Assembly: GCA_947371715.1 (NCBI GenBank)
Contig: CANBQQ010000020.1
Span: 1-17,059 of the forward strand
DNA from: Flavipsychrobacter stenotrophus
Lineage (GTDB): Bacteria; Bacteroidota; Bacteroidia; Chitinophagales; Chitinophagaceae
DNA length: 17,059 nucleotides
Direction: 5' to 3'
Below are positions 7,413 to 15,886 of this stretch, piece after piece (within the stretch, counting starts at the first letter, position 1; every line of letters starts with the position of its first letter). Under the pieces are notes generated by a model. The model saw only the letters and a program-made list of their open reading frames with translations, had not been told where the DNA came from and did not search any database. Made by a program: the position numbers and the translations under genes.

Positions 7413-10400
7413 TTATTCTTTAACCAACTTCTGTAATGATTTCTGAGTACCGCTGGTAAGTTCTATCATGTATATACCTGAAGCAAACTTGCCTAAAGAA
7501 ACAACAGTATTGCCACTTTGTACAGCACCGAGATCCTGAGTGTAAACTGTAACGCCAGACATGTCCATAACTCTGATAGATACATTGTCCTTTTTGTTAG
7601 AAGTGAACGATATCTTAACATCATCAGATGTAGGATTTGGAGACATAGTTACCTTAAAGCCGGTAGCAACAACCTGTGCAGGCTTCATAGCAATTTCAAA
7701 CCGTTCGTTACCCTGAGAAGATTTGTCGTTAGAAACAGTAAACCTGTATTCAGTACCGGCCTGCAGCTCTACATATTTCTTCAACATCTTATCATGCAGG
7801 AACACTGCAGTACCTTCTGCCAACTTCATGTCATCTGCCCTGATGATGAAGTCTTGCTTGTATGGACTTGATATACCCAACGGAATAGTAGCGTCATTTA
7901 CAAACGGACGAGCATCGATCACCATCTTCTTGTCATCAGCAGAGATACTGTAGAAGTTGAAATCAGCACCAGATGGCTTAACGGCATCATACTTAGCATC
8001 TTCAGCATCATTTGCAGCATTGTTAAACCTCAGTTTCCACATATCCCACAGGTGGTAGTTGGCATCATAGATATTCAGCGTAAGATGTTCTGCTGGCGAC
8101 TGCTTAAAGAGAATAGTAGTTACTGTGTCAGACTTCATGCTTTCAGTGAAAGTAAGGTGCTTGTTGTTATCAGCAGCACGTACCTGGAAGCAGGCATTAG
8201 TTTGAATGAAGTAATTAGAACCATCTATGTCAACAGTTTGAAACTGACCGGCAACACCCAATGAAGCATTCCACACATAAGCTGCAGCACCTGTGACATC
8301 ACCCGTGCCACTCATGTTCAAATCACTTGCATTCCATAATGCTGCTCCGATGTTCACCGGTGACGGATATGGATTACCCACCATATTGAAATCCATATTA
8401 GTTGGTGTTGGTCCGGAACCTCTATTCAGTGTGATCACCTGTGTGCCTTGGTTTACATTACCAACCATAGCAACAGTATTTTCATGAATAACATATGGGT
8501 ATGCACCTAAACCTTCACCTTTAATACCTCTCATGAACAAACGTAATCCCTGACCCGGCTTCAACTTGTTAGAATCAGCAGCTGTTCCATTGATCTTAGT
8601 TATTGGTTTCCAACCCGGATCGTATCCTAAGCTTGAATTCTCTGTAAAAGGATCGAGCCTGAAAGCAGAAGGGGCGTTAGTTCCTGTAGTTGTAAACCCA
8701 TTAGTCGATCCGCCTGTACCAGTAATATCCATATAAAACTGCAGTTGGCTAAGCGACATGGTGTCACTGAACGGATGGGCCCAGAAGCGGAAACGACGGT
8801 ATCCAGCCTGTATGTATTGGTAAACCTTAACCTTACCTGTGATTGATGCACCACTGCCTGGTATCTCCGCTATTCTGGCTGAACCACTAGCATCAGAGTA
8901 CAAAGAAAGACTGTCATTTGTGGCTAGCGCTCCTGAAGATACCGTCAAAACAGATTTGATAGTGGCGCGCGAACCTGTATTGATAGTTGCACCTGCACTA
9001 TTGTCTAATGTAAGATTGTCTACTGTACCGAAACCGTCAATGGTTTGAGCGGAAGTACCATTCAATTTCATATTACCTGCACCTATTACAGTACCGTTGT
9101 TAGAAACATTACCCTTGACATTTAAAATGGAAGATGTATTCAGGGTTAGAGTCGCACCAGACAATAATGTGATGTCCAATGCATTGGCAATAGAATCAGC
9201 CAGCACTTCAGGTCGTGGAGTAATGTTCGAAATCTGTACAATATCCGTATCACCCGGCACCTCCAGACAAGTCCAGTTATTAGCCTGGTTCCACTCTGTA
9301 GTATGACCGGAAACTCCACCAACCCAATTCATGTCAATTGGATTGACGTTTTGTGTACTATTATAAGTTGTTGTACAATGTGCATCCTGAACGTCAATCA
9401 ATACATAAGCATGATTTGCGGTTACGTGCGGAATGGCTAGTGTAAAGGCACCGCCTGTGAGCACTTCAGGAGCAGCAGTTATACCATCAACCGAGTAGTT
9501 AAGGTTTGCATCAACTGTACCTGTAAACAGCACCTCGGCATAGTGATTGTTACAAGGTGTTGCTGTAGAAGCACTAATAGATGCTGTAGGAGGATCGTAA
9601 GAGTTAAAGGCCACGTCATATGGAGGAGTACTGGTACAGCTCGCATCTGACACCGTAATTGAAGAATGGTAAGACTGTCCCGCAACCGCAGTACCAGGTA
9701 CTACCAGAGTTATCGTACCGCCAGATAATACCGCGTTTGAAACATCTACAAATCCATCGGCCAATGCGGTAGCATCGTAAGAAATGCTATAGTTGGTTGG
9801 TGTACCATCAACTGCAGAGTACCCTATTGGCAAAGTTGTTGCGCCGATACATAAAGCGGGTGCTGCATCCGGACTGATATCTACCTTATCAACCGTAAGC
9901 GTACTTGAAGTGCTTCCACTAATATTAGTACCTGTAACGGTTATCTGGTAGCTTATAGTCGGCGTTCCAAATGCTAACCCTTGTACTGCGCCTGTAGAAG
10001 AGTTGATCGTAGCTAATGACGGATCGGTACTCGTCCACTGTCCGGAAAGGTCAGCAGGCAGAGGAGCGGCTACATATGGAGTGCCTATTGACGCTGTTGA
10101 ATAAGATAATGTAGTAGTAGCAAGGTAACATAGTGGCGTAGGTACACCACTAATTGTGCCCATATTTACAGTTGGCTTGTTTCTGATAATAGATATTGTA
10201 TTATCAGAAATGTTTGCTACTATAAGGTCAGGGTATTTATCCTTGTCAAGGTCAGCAACAATAACTCCTGCAGATGCAGCGGTGCCGCCAGTATGGAGCA
10301 CAAATGGTGCAGAGAATGATGGACTGCCTACAAGAGTAGTAGTATTTGTAAATATCAACATCGTATCTGATGTTGCACCACCAATAGCATTATTAGAACT

Positions 10401-13400
10401 TACTGCTATCACATCTACTTTTCCATCACCATTCATATCGGCAACAGCTAAACCAGCCGGGGCGAGAGAAACAGTACCTGATGGACCTGCATATGTCAGT
10501 CCTGTCATTGAGTATGAAGGAGTAGGATCAAAAGGAGCAGTAGTATCATTGGTGTTCAGGTAAACGGCAATTGTACTAGACAATTGGTTACTCACTACAA
10601 GGTCTAAAGAACCGTCGCCGTTAAAATCAGCGGTTGCAATATCTGCAGCCCCTGTTCCGGTAGTAAGCGGACCAGACTGCAAGGTGAACGAAATAGTACC
10701 AACAGATGGACATGTATTTTTAAATATTGATACGGTACCAGCACCTGATCTGTTCTGGTCGATCATTGCGATGTCTATTTTTCCGTCACCGGTAAAATCG
10801 CCAGAGCATGCACTTGATCCTGTAGCACCAGTGTTATTATTTGAAGTATAGGTCGCCGTATCAAAGAAAGCACTAGCTGTACCGAAAGAAACACCTGAAG
10901 AAGTCTTATTCCTTATCACCAACAGACGGCTTTCATTTGTTCCGGCTCCGCTACCACCAAAACAACCGCCGGCTATATCGGGCCTGCCATCTTTATCAAA
11001 ATCCGCAATAGTGATCTTCTGCGCATTGGCAGAACGAGGGTTGTAACTAACGTCTGTACGAGTATCATATGTAATGGCACCGTGTAATGTAGTGCTGTAT
11101 CCTGACGTAATATTTCTAAATACGTTAATAGCAGCAGAGTTAATTGAAGAAACGATCACATCAGGCTTTCCATCATCATCCATATCCGCGATCTTAATGG
11201 AAGTACCGATAGCAGATGATACTCTGGAGCTGACACGATGGAAAGTTGATGATGAGAAATCAACTGCACCGCCATTTCCGCTAACGTTTTCGTATGTAAT
11301 GATGTATGATGCAACTGGTGAAAGTCTACCCGTAAGCACTACAAGATCAAGGTCACCATCGCCATCCATATCACCAACAGCACTGTTCCAAGGTGTAAAC
11401 CCTGTAGTGGCATTAGAGTCTGTTGCATAAGTTACCGGCGTCTGGAAAGTCTGATCTGTAGTAAAATACTCATTCTTGTAATCAGGTACAAACACCTTTG
11501 GCGAATTAGCTGACAAATGCGTTGTGATATCATTTACAGTAATGAAGTCAGCAGTAGCACCCACAGGAACTGTAACTATAAGCGTACCAGTAGGTGAAGT
11601 AGTATCGGCATTTACACCGGTAGCACCAAACATTACTTTATTGAAGCTAGGCACGACATTAAAATTAGACCCGATAATAGAGATAGTCTGACCAGGTACA
11701 ACACCCGCATAAGCACTAACAGTAGTGATAACCGGAGGATGCCCTACGAGAACAATAGACACTTCTGTACCAAGGATGGCAAGAGGTGAACTTGAAGACA
11801 CACGAATCTTATAGGTACCCACAGGAGTAAGCGACGGTATTGTAACTGCAATAGGACTCACGGTGCTGCTGGCACTGGCAATAGGCGCAGTGTATGATCC
11901 AGCTATATCCGATACTTCCACAGTATAAGTAGTACCTGCAGGTAATGTAGGCCCTGTATATGTATAGCCAACGCTCAAGACATTTGGATTATCATTAAAA
12001 TACGGACCGGCCGGTGTAGGAGTACTAGTAGTAATGAACGCTTTTGGTACAACTTCTCCTGTACTCAACTGCAATGCATCATATACATATGTGCCATCAT
12101 CAAATTTGATTTGAGAAAGATTAGTACCCAAACCAGCTGATGTACCAAAAAATACCTTTCCTTTTGTACTGCTTGCAGTGCCGCTCTGGAATGTACCTTG
12201 CCATCCGCGTATAGTTAGCAATGCACCGCCTGTCCAACCTGTAGCAGATGTTCCGAATTTAATAGAGTGTACTACACCGGTTCCCAGGGTAATGCTACTA
12301 TTAGCCGTTAACGTTACCGTACCGCAGTTAACTATAGTTGTTCCACCAATACCATCTGTAGATATTGCACCGCCACTAAGATAAGTAGGTGCGGATAAAG
12401 TAACAGTAGATCCGGTAAAGGTAAGAGTAGCCGGAGGAGCTGACGGGGTAATATTCAATACACCGCCAGACAATGTGATACCACCTGCACCTAAACTAAC
12501 TGTAGCTGACCCGGTAATATTCAATGAACCGGAAGAGATGGTAAGTGTGCCTGAAGTACCCTCAGTCACCGCCGCAGCATTAGTCAGTGTCACAGAGCCT
12601 CCGGAAATATTCATACGTCCCAAAGTAACAATACCCGCTGTATTAGCTACATTGAACGTACCACCTGAAGCAGCAATGCCACCCACGCCAAGCGTAGTTG
12701 CAAACGAACCATTTATGGTTAATGCACCACTGGAAATAGAGATGGGACTTCCTCCCGCAGCTTGCTGCAGAGAAGACGCGTTGGTCAATGTTACATTAGC
12801 ACCGGAAACGGTAATACTTCCCAATGTCAATGATGCAGAGTTGGTCAGCGCTATAGACCCGCTCGACGCTACTATGCCACCTGTAAGACCTAAAGTAGTT
12901 GCTGCCGCAGGTGCAATAATAAGTGCACCACCATTTACAGTAACACCAGCATCTGCAAATGTACCTACACCTGATGCAGGTGAATAAGTTAATGTACCTG
13001 CACTTACTGTCAGAGAACCTGTGTGGGCATATCCACCGCTGGTGAGTGATAAAGCACCTGCGCCTAATTTTACCAGATTACCAGGACCTGTGATCGTATT
13101 TCTTAAAGTATTAACTCCAGAACGATCACCGAAAGTTGTATTTGATGTTTGCGAAACAGTGAGCGTAGCACCGGAAGCAAGGGTCAAGGCATTTACCTGA
13201 TTACCTGAAACCCTGGTCCATGAACTGCTCAATTCAGAAACAGTTTGTGTATTGTTGATCGTTAATGTCAAAGTATTACTTGCTGCTTCTGCCAATTCCA
13301 ACGGACCAGTGCCAATTGAAGAACCTGAAAGTACTGTAGCAGCACCTTCACTAAGCTTAAAGCCACCCGCTCCTGAAATAGAAGTTGAAGCCCCGGCTAT

Positions 13401-15725
13401 TGTCAAAAGACCTGTACCTCTCTTAGTAAGCTGCCCTGTAAGTGTAACTGAGCCAGCCAACGTGAGCGCCGCACCGGCATTGATTGTAGCAGCTGCAGCT
13501 ATGGTAATTGGATTGGAGAGTGTGGTAACTGCAGCATTCTTCAATGCACCCAAACCATAGGTGGTTGTTATATTATTACCAACTCCCTGCAAGGAAATAG
13601 GGAAGTTGCTTGCCGTAGTTGGCGCAACGGTCATGTAAAGCTGACTGTATGGATTGATCGTAATACCGTTTGAAGAGACATCATTCCATGCACCTGCACT
13701 TGTAAGATCTAATACCCCACTGTTAAACGGCGTAGTTGCACTACCTACGGTAATGCCGTTTGTCGCGGTGCTCGTGCCAGTCAGTTTCAGCAAACCTCCG
13801 TTAAAATTGGTTGTTGCGGGAACATCACCGATAGTACCACCACCAAGCAATGTCTTGGCAGAACTACCTGAGAAAACACCTGTCACAGAGAAAGTACTTC
13901 CTATCAATGTAGAACTAGTACCTGGCGCCAGGGTCAAAGAACCACTGGTCCATGTAAAATCACCTGTATTATATTTTGTAACTGCGGTTAACCCTGTAGA
14001 AGCCGCTATAGTGGTAGTAGAAAAGACGTGGCCTGCAGCTACTGCTGTTGAAAATGTCTGAGCAGTTCCGTTGAAAGTAACGTTGGCACCGGCAGCTACT
14101 TTAGTAGTAGCTGGTGACCAGGTATAATTACCTCCAAGGCTTATGCTTCCTAGTGTGAGCGTACCCGTATATCCACTGGTAACAGATAAATTTCCGGCTA
14201 CGGTACTTGTACCTACGAATGAAGTAAGGCTGGCTGATGTACCGAAAGTAATATTAGGCAATGCCGCAACTCCGCCAAGCGTAGTTGCTGAACCCATAAA
14301 TAACATGGCTGCTGTAGGCACTGCATTGATCGTACCCGATAATGAATATCCTGCGGCATTACCGGCAGTAATAACATATCCCTTTACATTGATAGTGTTA
14401 CCACCATCATTAAATACATTGGAAGAACCGGTATTGTCCATCTTCAGGGAACCTGCTAATGTCATGGTAGTTCCTGAGGCTAATGTAAGCGTACCTGTTT
14501 TAGTTGCAGCAACACTTATAAAACTGTCAATAGTAAATGAACCGGAATTACCTGTAAGCGTTTGTGCACTTGAAGAAACAGGAATAAGGTTAGCTAACGG
14601 AGCATTAAAATTTGCACTACCGGTCAATGTGATGCTCCCAGCAAATCTCATATTGTTATAAATAGGAGGAGCGGTAATTGTTGTAGCTGCGCCATCAAAT
14701 ATTATGTTACCGTAGGTTGTAATGAAGTTCAATGTGTTCGCTGTACCATTGTTATATATTACTGTACTCGATGGATTAAGTGTTCCTAAAGTGGGTGTGG
14801 TTGCATTTGATATTGTCAGAGTCCTTCCACTATTCACATCAATTTTACCAGTGACACTAAAACCAGATGGGATTGTAAGGTCATTGTTTTCTACTACTAT
14901 CTTTGACCCACCACCAGACACCGCCCAGTTTGCAGTCACTGTAGGCGTACCGCCATTACGTATGTTAAATGTCTGACCTGAAGTTGTAAAATTTGCTGGT
15001 GTTGCACCTGTACCATTTGTATTTACTCCCCAGTTAGCAGTAGAACTTAGTGTTCCTGAACCACTCCAATAGTAATTGGTAACACCACAAATATTGGCTG
15101 AAGTCGAACTATTACGCGCACTTGGCGTACCCGTAGCAAAGTCTGTATTATTACTGTTATTATCCGTACAGCCCCCTGACCCCCTGATGGCTGATAAAGT
15201 AGCACTGATTGTTGCCGTTGGTCCAGCACCTTCAAATCCGTTGGTACCGGTACCATAGCCCACAAGGTCGACAAGTGCACCACCTGTTGGATTGGCCACG
15301 GTCAAAGCAGTAGTATTGCTGCATAATGCAACTTTACCTGCTCCTGCCGCCATATTTGTTGATCCGGTCAGATCGGGGGTAGGCAGGGCAGACCCCACCG
15401 CGCCGCCACTAGCTAATTGTATTAAATAGTATTTCCCAGGTGCTATTACCGCAGAAGGAATGGTTGTTACCGTCCAACTTACACCTGTTGTCGCAGCGTA
15501 CTGAATACTCCAGTTAGTAACTGTGATTGTGCTGGTAGTAGGATTGAACAATTCTACAAAGTCATTTAAGTATGTTGCACTTGCCGCACCTCCAGCACCA
15601 TACACCTGGCTTATCACCAGAGTAGATGTTTGCGCGTTTGCCGTTCGCGAAAACAGCATTGAAACGAGTAAGGTAAGCGTTAAAACAGTTGACCGAAATA
15701 CCGTCGTACATAAAGTGTTTGTCAT
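7413..15725 (-). CDS. Giant T9SS-secreted multidomain surface protein (LTD, PATR-type beta repeats, IPT/TIG, seven FG-GAP, Ig-like)
   Basis: I chose the ATG at 15725 (2770 residues). An in-frame TTG eight codons earlier lies inside a probable promoter box, and the ATG gives a clean signal peptide ending ANA, cut before Q32. Order by residue: lamin-tail domain (about 34-205; VISQVYGAGG, NDFVELFNP); W-G-NW entry motif near 220; Gly/Ser/Thr-rich beta-strand repeats to about 1200, with PATR-type blocks at about 763-800 and 880-916; Ig-like region; IPT/TIG (about 1328-1415, ISIIGSNF); seven FG-GAP loops (1452-1833); Big2-like (about 1891-1925); further Ig-like modules; a second W-G-NW beta module (from about 2132); a C-terminal passenger region seen in many Bacteroidota surface proteins; and a T9SS sorting domain (about 2690-2770, MSPNPTSDDVKISF to KLVKE). 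It is probably an outer-surface adhesin or scaffold; the ligand is unknown and no enzyme motif was seen. Confidence 0.95.
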   Translation of the reverse strand: MTNTLCTTVFRSTVLTLTLLVSMLFSRTANAQTSTLVISQVYGAGGAASATYLNDFVELFNPTTSTITVTNWSIQYAATTGVSWTVTTIPSAVIAPGKYYLIQLASGGAVGSALPTPDLTGSTNMAAGAGKVALCSNTTALTVANPTGGALVDLVGYGTGTNGFEGAGPTATISATLSAIRGSGGCTDNNSNNTDFATGTPSARNSSTSANICGVTNYYWSGSGTLSSTANWGVNTNGTGATPANFTTSGQTFNIRNGGTPTVTANWAVSGGGSKIVVENNDLTIPSGFSVTGKIDVNSGRTLTISNATTPTLGTLNPSSTVIYNNGTANTLNFITTYGNIIFDGAATTITAPPIYNNMRFAGSITLTGSANFNAPLANLIPVSSSAQTLTGNSGSFTIDSFISVAATKTGTLTLASGTTMTLAGSLKMDNTGSSNVFNDGGNTINVKGYVITAGNAAGYSLSGTINAVPTAAMLFMGSATTLGGVAALPNITFGTSASLTSFVGTSTVAGNLSVTSGYTGTLTLGSISLGGNYTWSPATTKVAAGANVTFNGTAQTFSTAVAAGHVFSTTTIAASTGLTAVTKYNTGDFTWTSGSLTLAPGTSSTLIGSTFSVTGVFSGSSAKTLLGGGTIGDVPATTNFNGGLLKLTGTSTATNGITVGSATTPFNSGVLDLTSAGAWNDVSSNGITINPYSQLYMTVAPTTASNFPISLQGVGNNITTTYGLGALKNAAVTTLSNPITIAAAATINAGAALTLAGSVTLTGQLTKRGTGLLTIAGASTSISGAGGFKLSEGAATVLSGSSIGTGPLELAEAASNTLTLTINNTQTVSELSSSWTRVSGNQVNALTLASGATLTVSQTSNTTFGDRSGVNTLRNTITGPGNLVKLGAGALSLTSGGYAHTGSLTVSAGTLTYSPASGVGTFADAGVTVNGGALIIAPAAATTLGLTGGIVASSGSIALTNSASLTLGSITVSGANVTLTNASSLQQAAGGSPISISSGALTINGSFATTLGVGGIAASGGTFNVANTAGIVTLGRMNISGGSVTLTNAAAVTEGTSGTLTISSGSLNITGSATVSLGAGGITLSGGVLNITPSAPPATLTFTGSTVTLSAPTYLSGGAISTDGIGGTTIVNCGTVTLTANSSITLGTGVVHSIKFGTSATGWTGGALLTIRGWQGTFQSGTASSTKGKVFFGTSAGLGTNLSQIKFDDGTYVYDALQLSTGEVVPKAFITTSTPTPAGPYFNDNPNVLSVGYTYTGPTLPAGTTYTVEVSDIAGSYTAPIASASSTVSPIAVTIPSLTPVGTYKIRVSSSSPLAILGTEVSIVLVGHPPVITTVSAYAGVVPGQTISIIGSNFNVVPSFNKVMFGATGVNADTTSPTGTLIVTVPVGATADFITVNDITTHLSANSPKVFVPDYKNEYFTTDQTFQTPVTYATDSNATTGFTPWNSAVGDMDGDGDLDLVVLTGRLSPVASYIITYENVSGNGGAVDFSSSTFHRVSSRVSSAIGTSIKIADMDDDGKPDVIVSSINSAAINVFRNITSGYSTTLHGAITYDTRTDVSYNPRSANAQKITIADFDKDGRPDIAGGCFGGSGAGTNESRLLVIRNKTSSGVSFGTASAFFDTATYTSNNNTGATGSSACSGDFTGDGKIDIAMIDQNRSGAGTVSIFKNTCPSVGTISFTLQSGPLTTGTGAADIATADFNGDGSLDLVVSNQLSSTIAVYLNTNDTTAPFDPTPSYSMTGLTYAGPSGTVSLAPAGLAVADMNGDGKVDVIAVSSNNAIGGATSDTMLIFTNTTTLVGSPSFSAPFVLHTGGTAASAGVIVADLDKDKYPDLIVANISDNTISIIRNKPTVNMGTISGVPTPLCYLATTTLSYSTASIGTPYVAAPLPADLSGQWTSTDPSLATINSSTGAVQGLAFGTPTISYQITVTGTNISGSTSSTLTVDKVDISPDAAPALCIGATTLPIGYSAVDGTPTNYSISYDATALADGFVDVSNAVLSGGTITLVVPGTAVAGQSYHSSITVSDASCTSTPPYDVAFNSYDPPTASISASTATPCNNHYAEVLFTGTVDANLNYSVDGITAAPEVLTGGAFTLAIPHVTANHAYVLIDVQDAHCTTTYNSTQNVNPIDMNWVGGVSGHTTEWNQANNWTCLEVPGDTDIVQISNITPRPEVLADSIANALDITLLSGATLTLNTSSILNVKGNVSNNGTVIGAGNMKLNGTSAQTIDGFGTVDNLTLDNSAGATINTGSRATIKSVLTVSSGALATNDSLSLYSDASGSARIAEIPGSGASITGKVKVYQYIQAGYRRFRFWAHPFSDTMSLSQLQFYMDITGTGGSTNGFTTTGTNAPSAFRLDPFTENSSLGYDPGWKPITKINGTAADSNKLKPGQGLRLFMRGIKGEGLGAYPYVIHENTVAMVGNVNQGTQVITLNRGSGPTPTNMDFNMVGNPYPSPVNIGAALWNASDLNMSGTGDVTGAAAYVWNASLGVAGQFQTVDIDGSNYFIQTNACFQVRAADNNKHLTFTESMKSDTVTTILFKQSPAEHLTLNIYDANYHLWDMWKLRFNNAANDAEDAKYDAVKPSGADFNFYSISADDKKMVIDARPFVNDATIPLGISSPYKQDFIIRADDMKLAEGTAVFLHDKMLKKYVELQAGTEYRFTVSNDKSSQGNERFEIAMKPAQVVATGFKVTMSPNPTSDDVKISFTSNKKDNVSIRVMDMSGVTVYTQDLGAVQSGNTVVSLGKFASGIYMIELTSGTQKSLQKLVKE
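7416..7660 (-). other. T9SS type A C-terminal sorting domain
   Basis: The last 80 or so residues contain MSPNPTSDDVKISF, IRVMDMSGVTVYTQDLG, LGKFASGIYMIELTSG and the terminal KLVKE. This is the usual Por-secretion beta-sandwich signal, recognised by the T9SS and removed at the cell surface. It implies export through the outer membrane and probable anchoring. Confidence 0.9.
10227..11372 (-). other. Seven FG-GAP/VCBS-type calcium-loop repeats (probable beta-propeller)
   Basis: The loops are DMDGDGDLD, DMDDDGKPD, DFDKDGRPD, DFTGDGKID, DFNGDGSLD, DMNGDGKVD and DLDKDKYPD. They start at residues 1452, 1514, 1575, 1643, 1700, 1763 and 1825, a spacing of 57-68 residues. Each is followed by a hydrophobic strand such as DLVVLTG or DVIVSS. 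Seven repeats equals the blade number of integrin-alpha-type propellers. The last loop lacks the central Gly (DKDKYPD). Confidence 0.85.
12387..12926 (-). repeat. Tandem beta-strand repeat of about 66 residues (2.7 copies)
   Basis: Units start at residues 934, 1001 and 1067 (plus-strand tops 12926, 12725 and 12527). They share the blocks (T/S)LG.GGI..SGG, TLG...(I/V)SG..VTLTNA and (I/L)(S/T)ISSG.L.I.GS. Unit lengths are 67 and 66 residues; the third breaks off after about 47. This is typical of a repetitive parallel beta-helix or PATR-type passenger. Confidence 0.75.
12978..13088 (-). other. PATR / autotransporter-associated beta-strand repeat
   Basis: Residues 880-916 read GPGNLVKLGAGALSLTSGG followed by YAHTGSLTVSAGTLTYSP. 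This closely follows the family grammar G.G.L.K.GaG.L.L.g...Y.G.t.v.aGtL. A second, looser copy (LTKRGTGLLTIAGAS) lies near residues 763-800. The motif is best known from type V autotransporter passengers. Confidence 0.7.
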
Positions 15726-15746
15726 AAATGGGGATATTTTAATCTG

Positions 15747-15780
15747 CAAATTTATTTAATTTATACTACACTACCAACAA
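15747..15780 (-). promoter_or_regulatory. Candidate promoter of the 2770-residue surface protein
   Basis: On the minus strand TAAATTTG (15754-15747) matches the Bacteroidota -7 box TAnnTTTG. A TTG (15777-15775) lies exactly 20 bases upstream as a possible -33 element. Transcription would start near 15740, giving a leader of about 15 bases before the ATG at 15725. No clear Shine-Dalgarno sequence precedes that ATG. The box overlaps the upstream in-frame TTG, which argues against TTG as the start. Confidence 0.45.
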
Positions 15781-15886
15781 GTAAACATTATTAAAATATT
15801 ACGCTTGGGTCGGTAAAAATAATATTATTTCGTTATCTAGTAGCTTTAAATGCCGCTAATTTTAATATTTAATATTTTCATCTGTC

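Noticed and set aside
12475..14661. Long plus-strand frames opposite the beta-repeat region (for example 12475-12987 and 14143-14661)
   Set aside because: They are antisense to a gene with clear domains. Their Pro/Val/Ala-rich translations are what Thr/Ser/Gly/Ala codons give on the opposite strand.
15726..15749. TTG start eight codons upstream for the 2770-residue protein
   Set aside because: The TTG belongs to a likely promoter box, and the ATG gives a standard signal peptide with an ANA cleavage site.
15781..15886. Possible terminator after the PLD-like gene
   Set aside because: Only AT-rich imperfect inverted repeats are present, with no GC stem followed by a T-tract.
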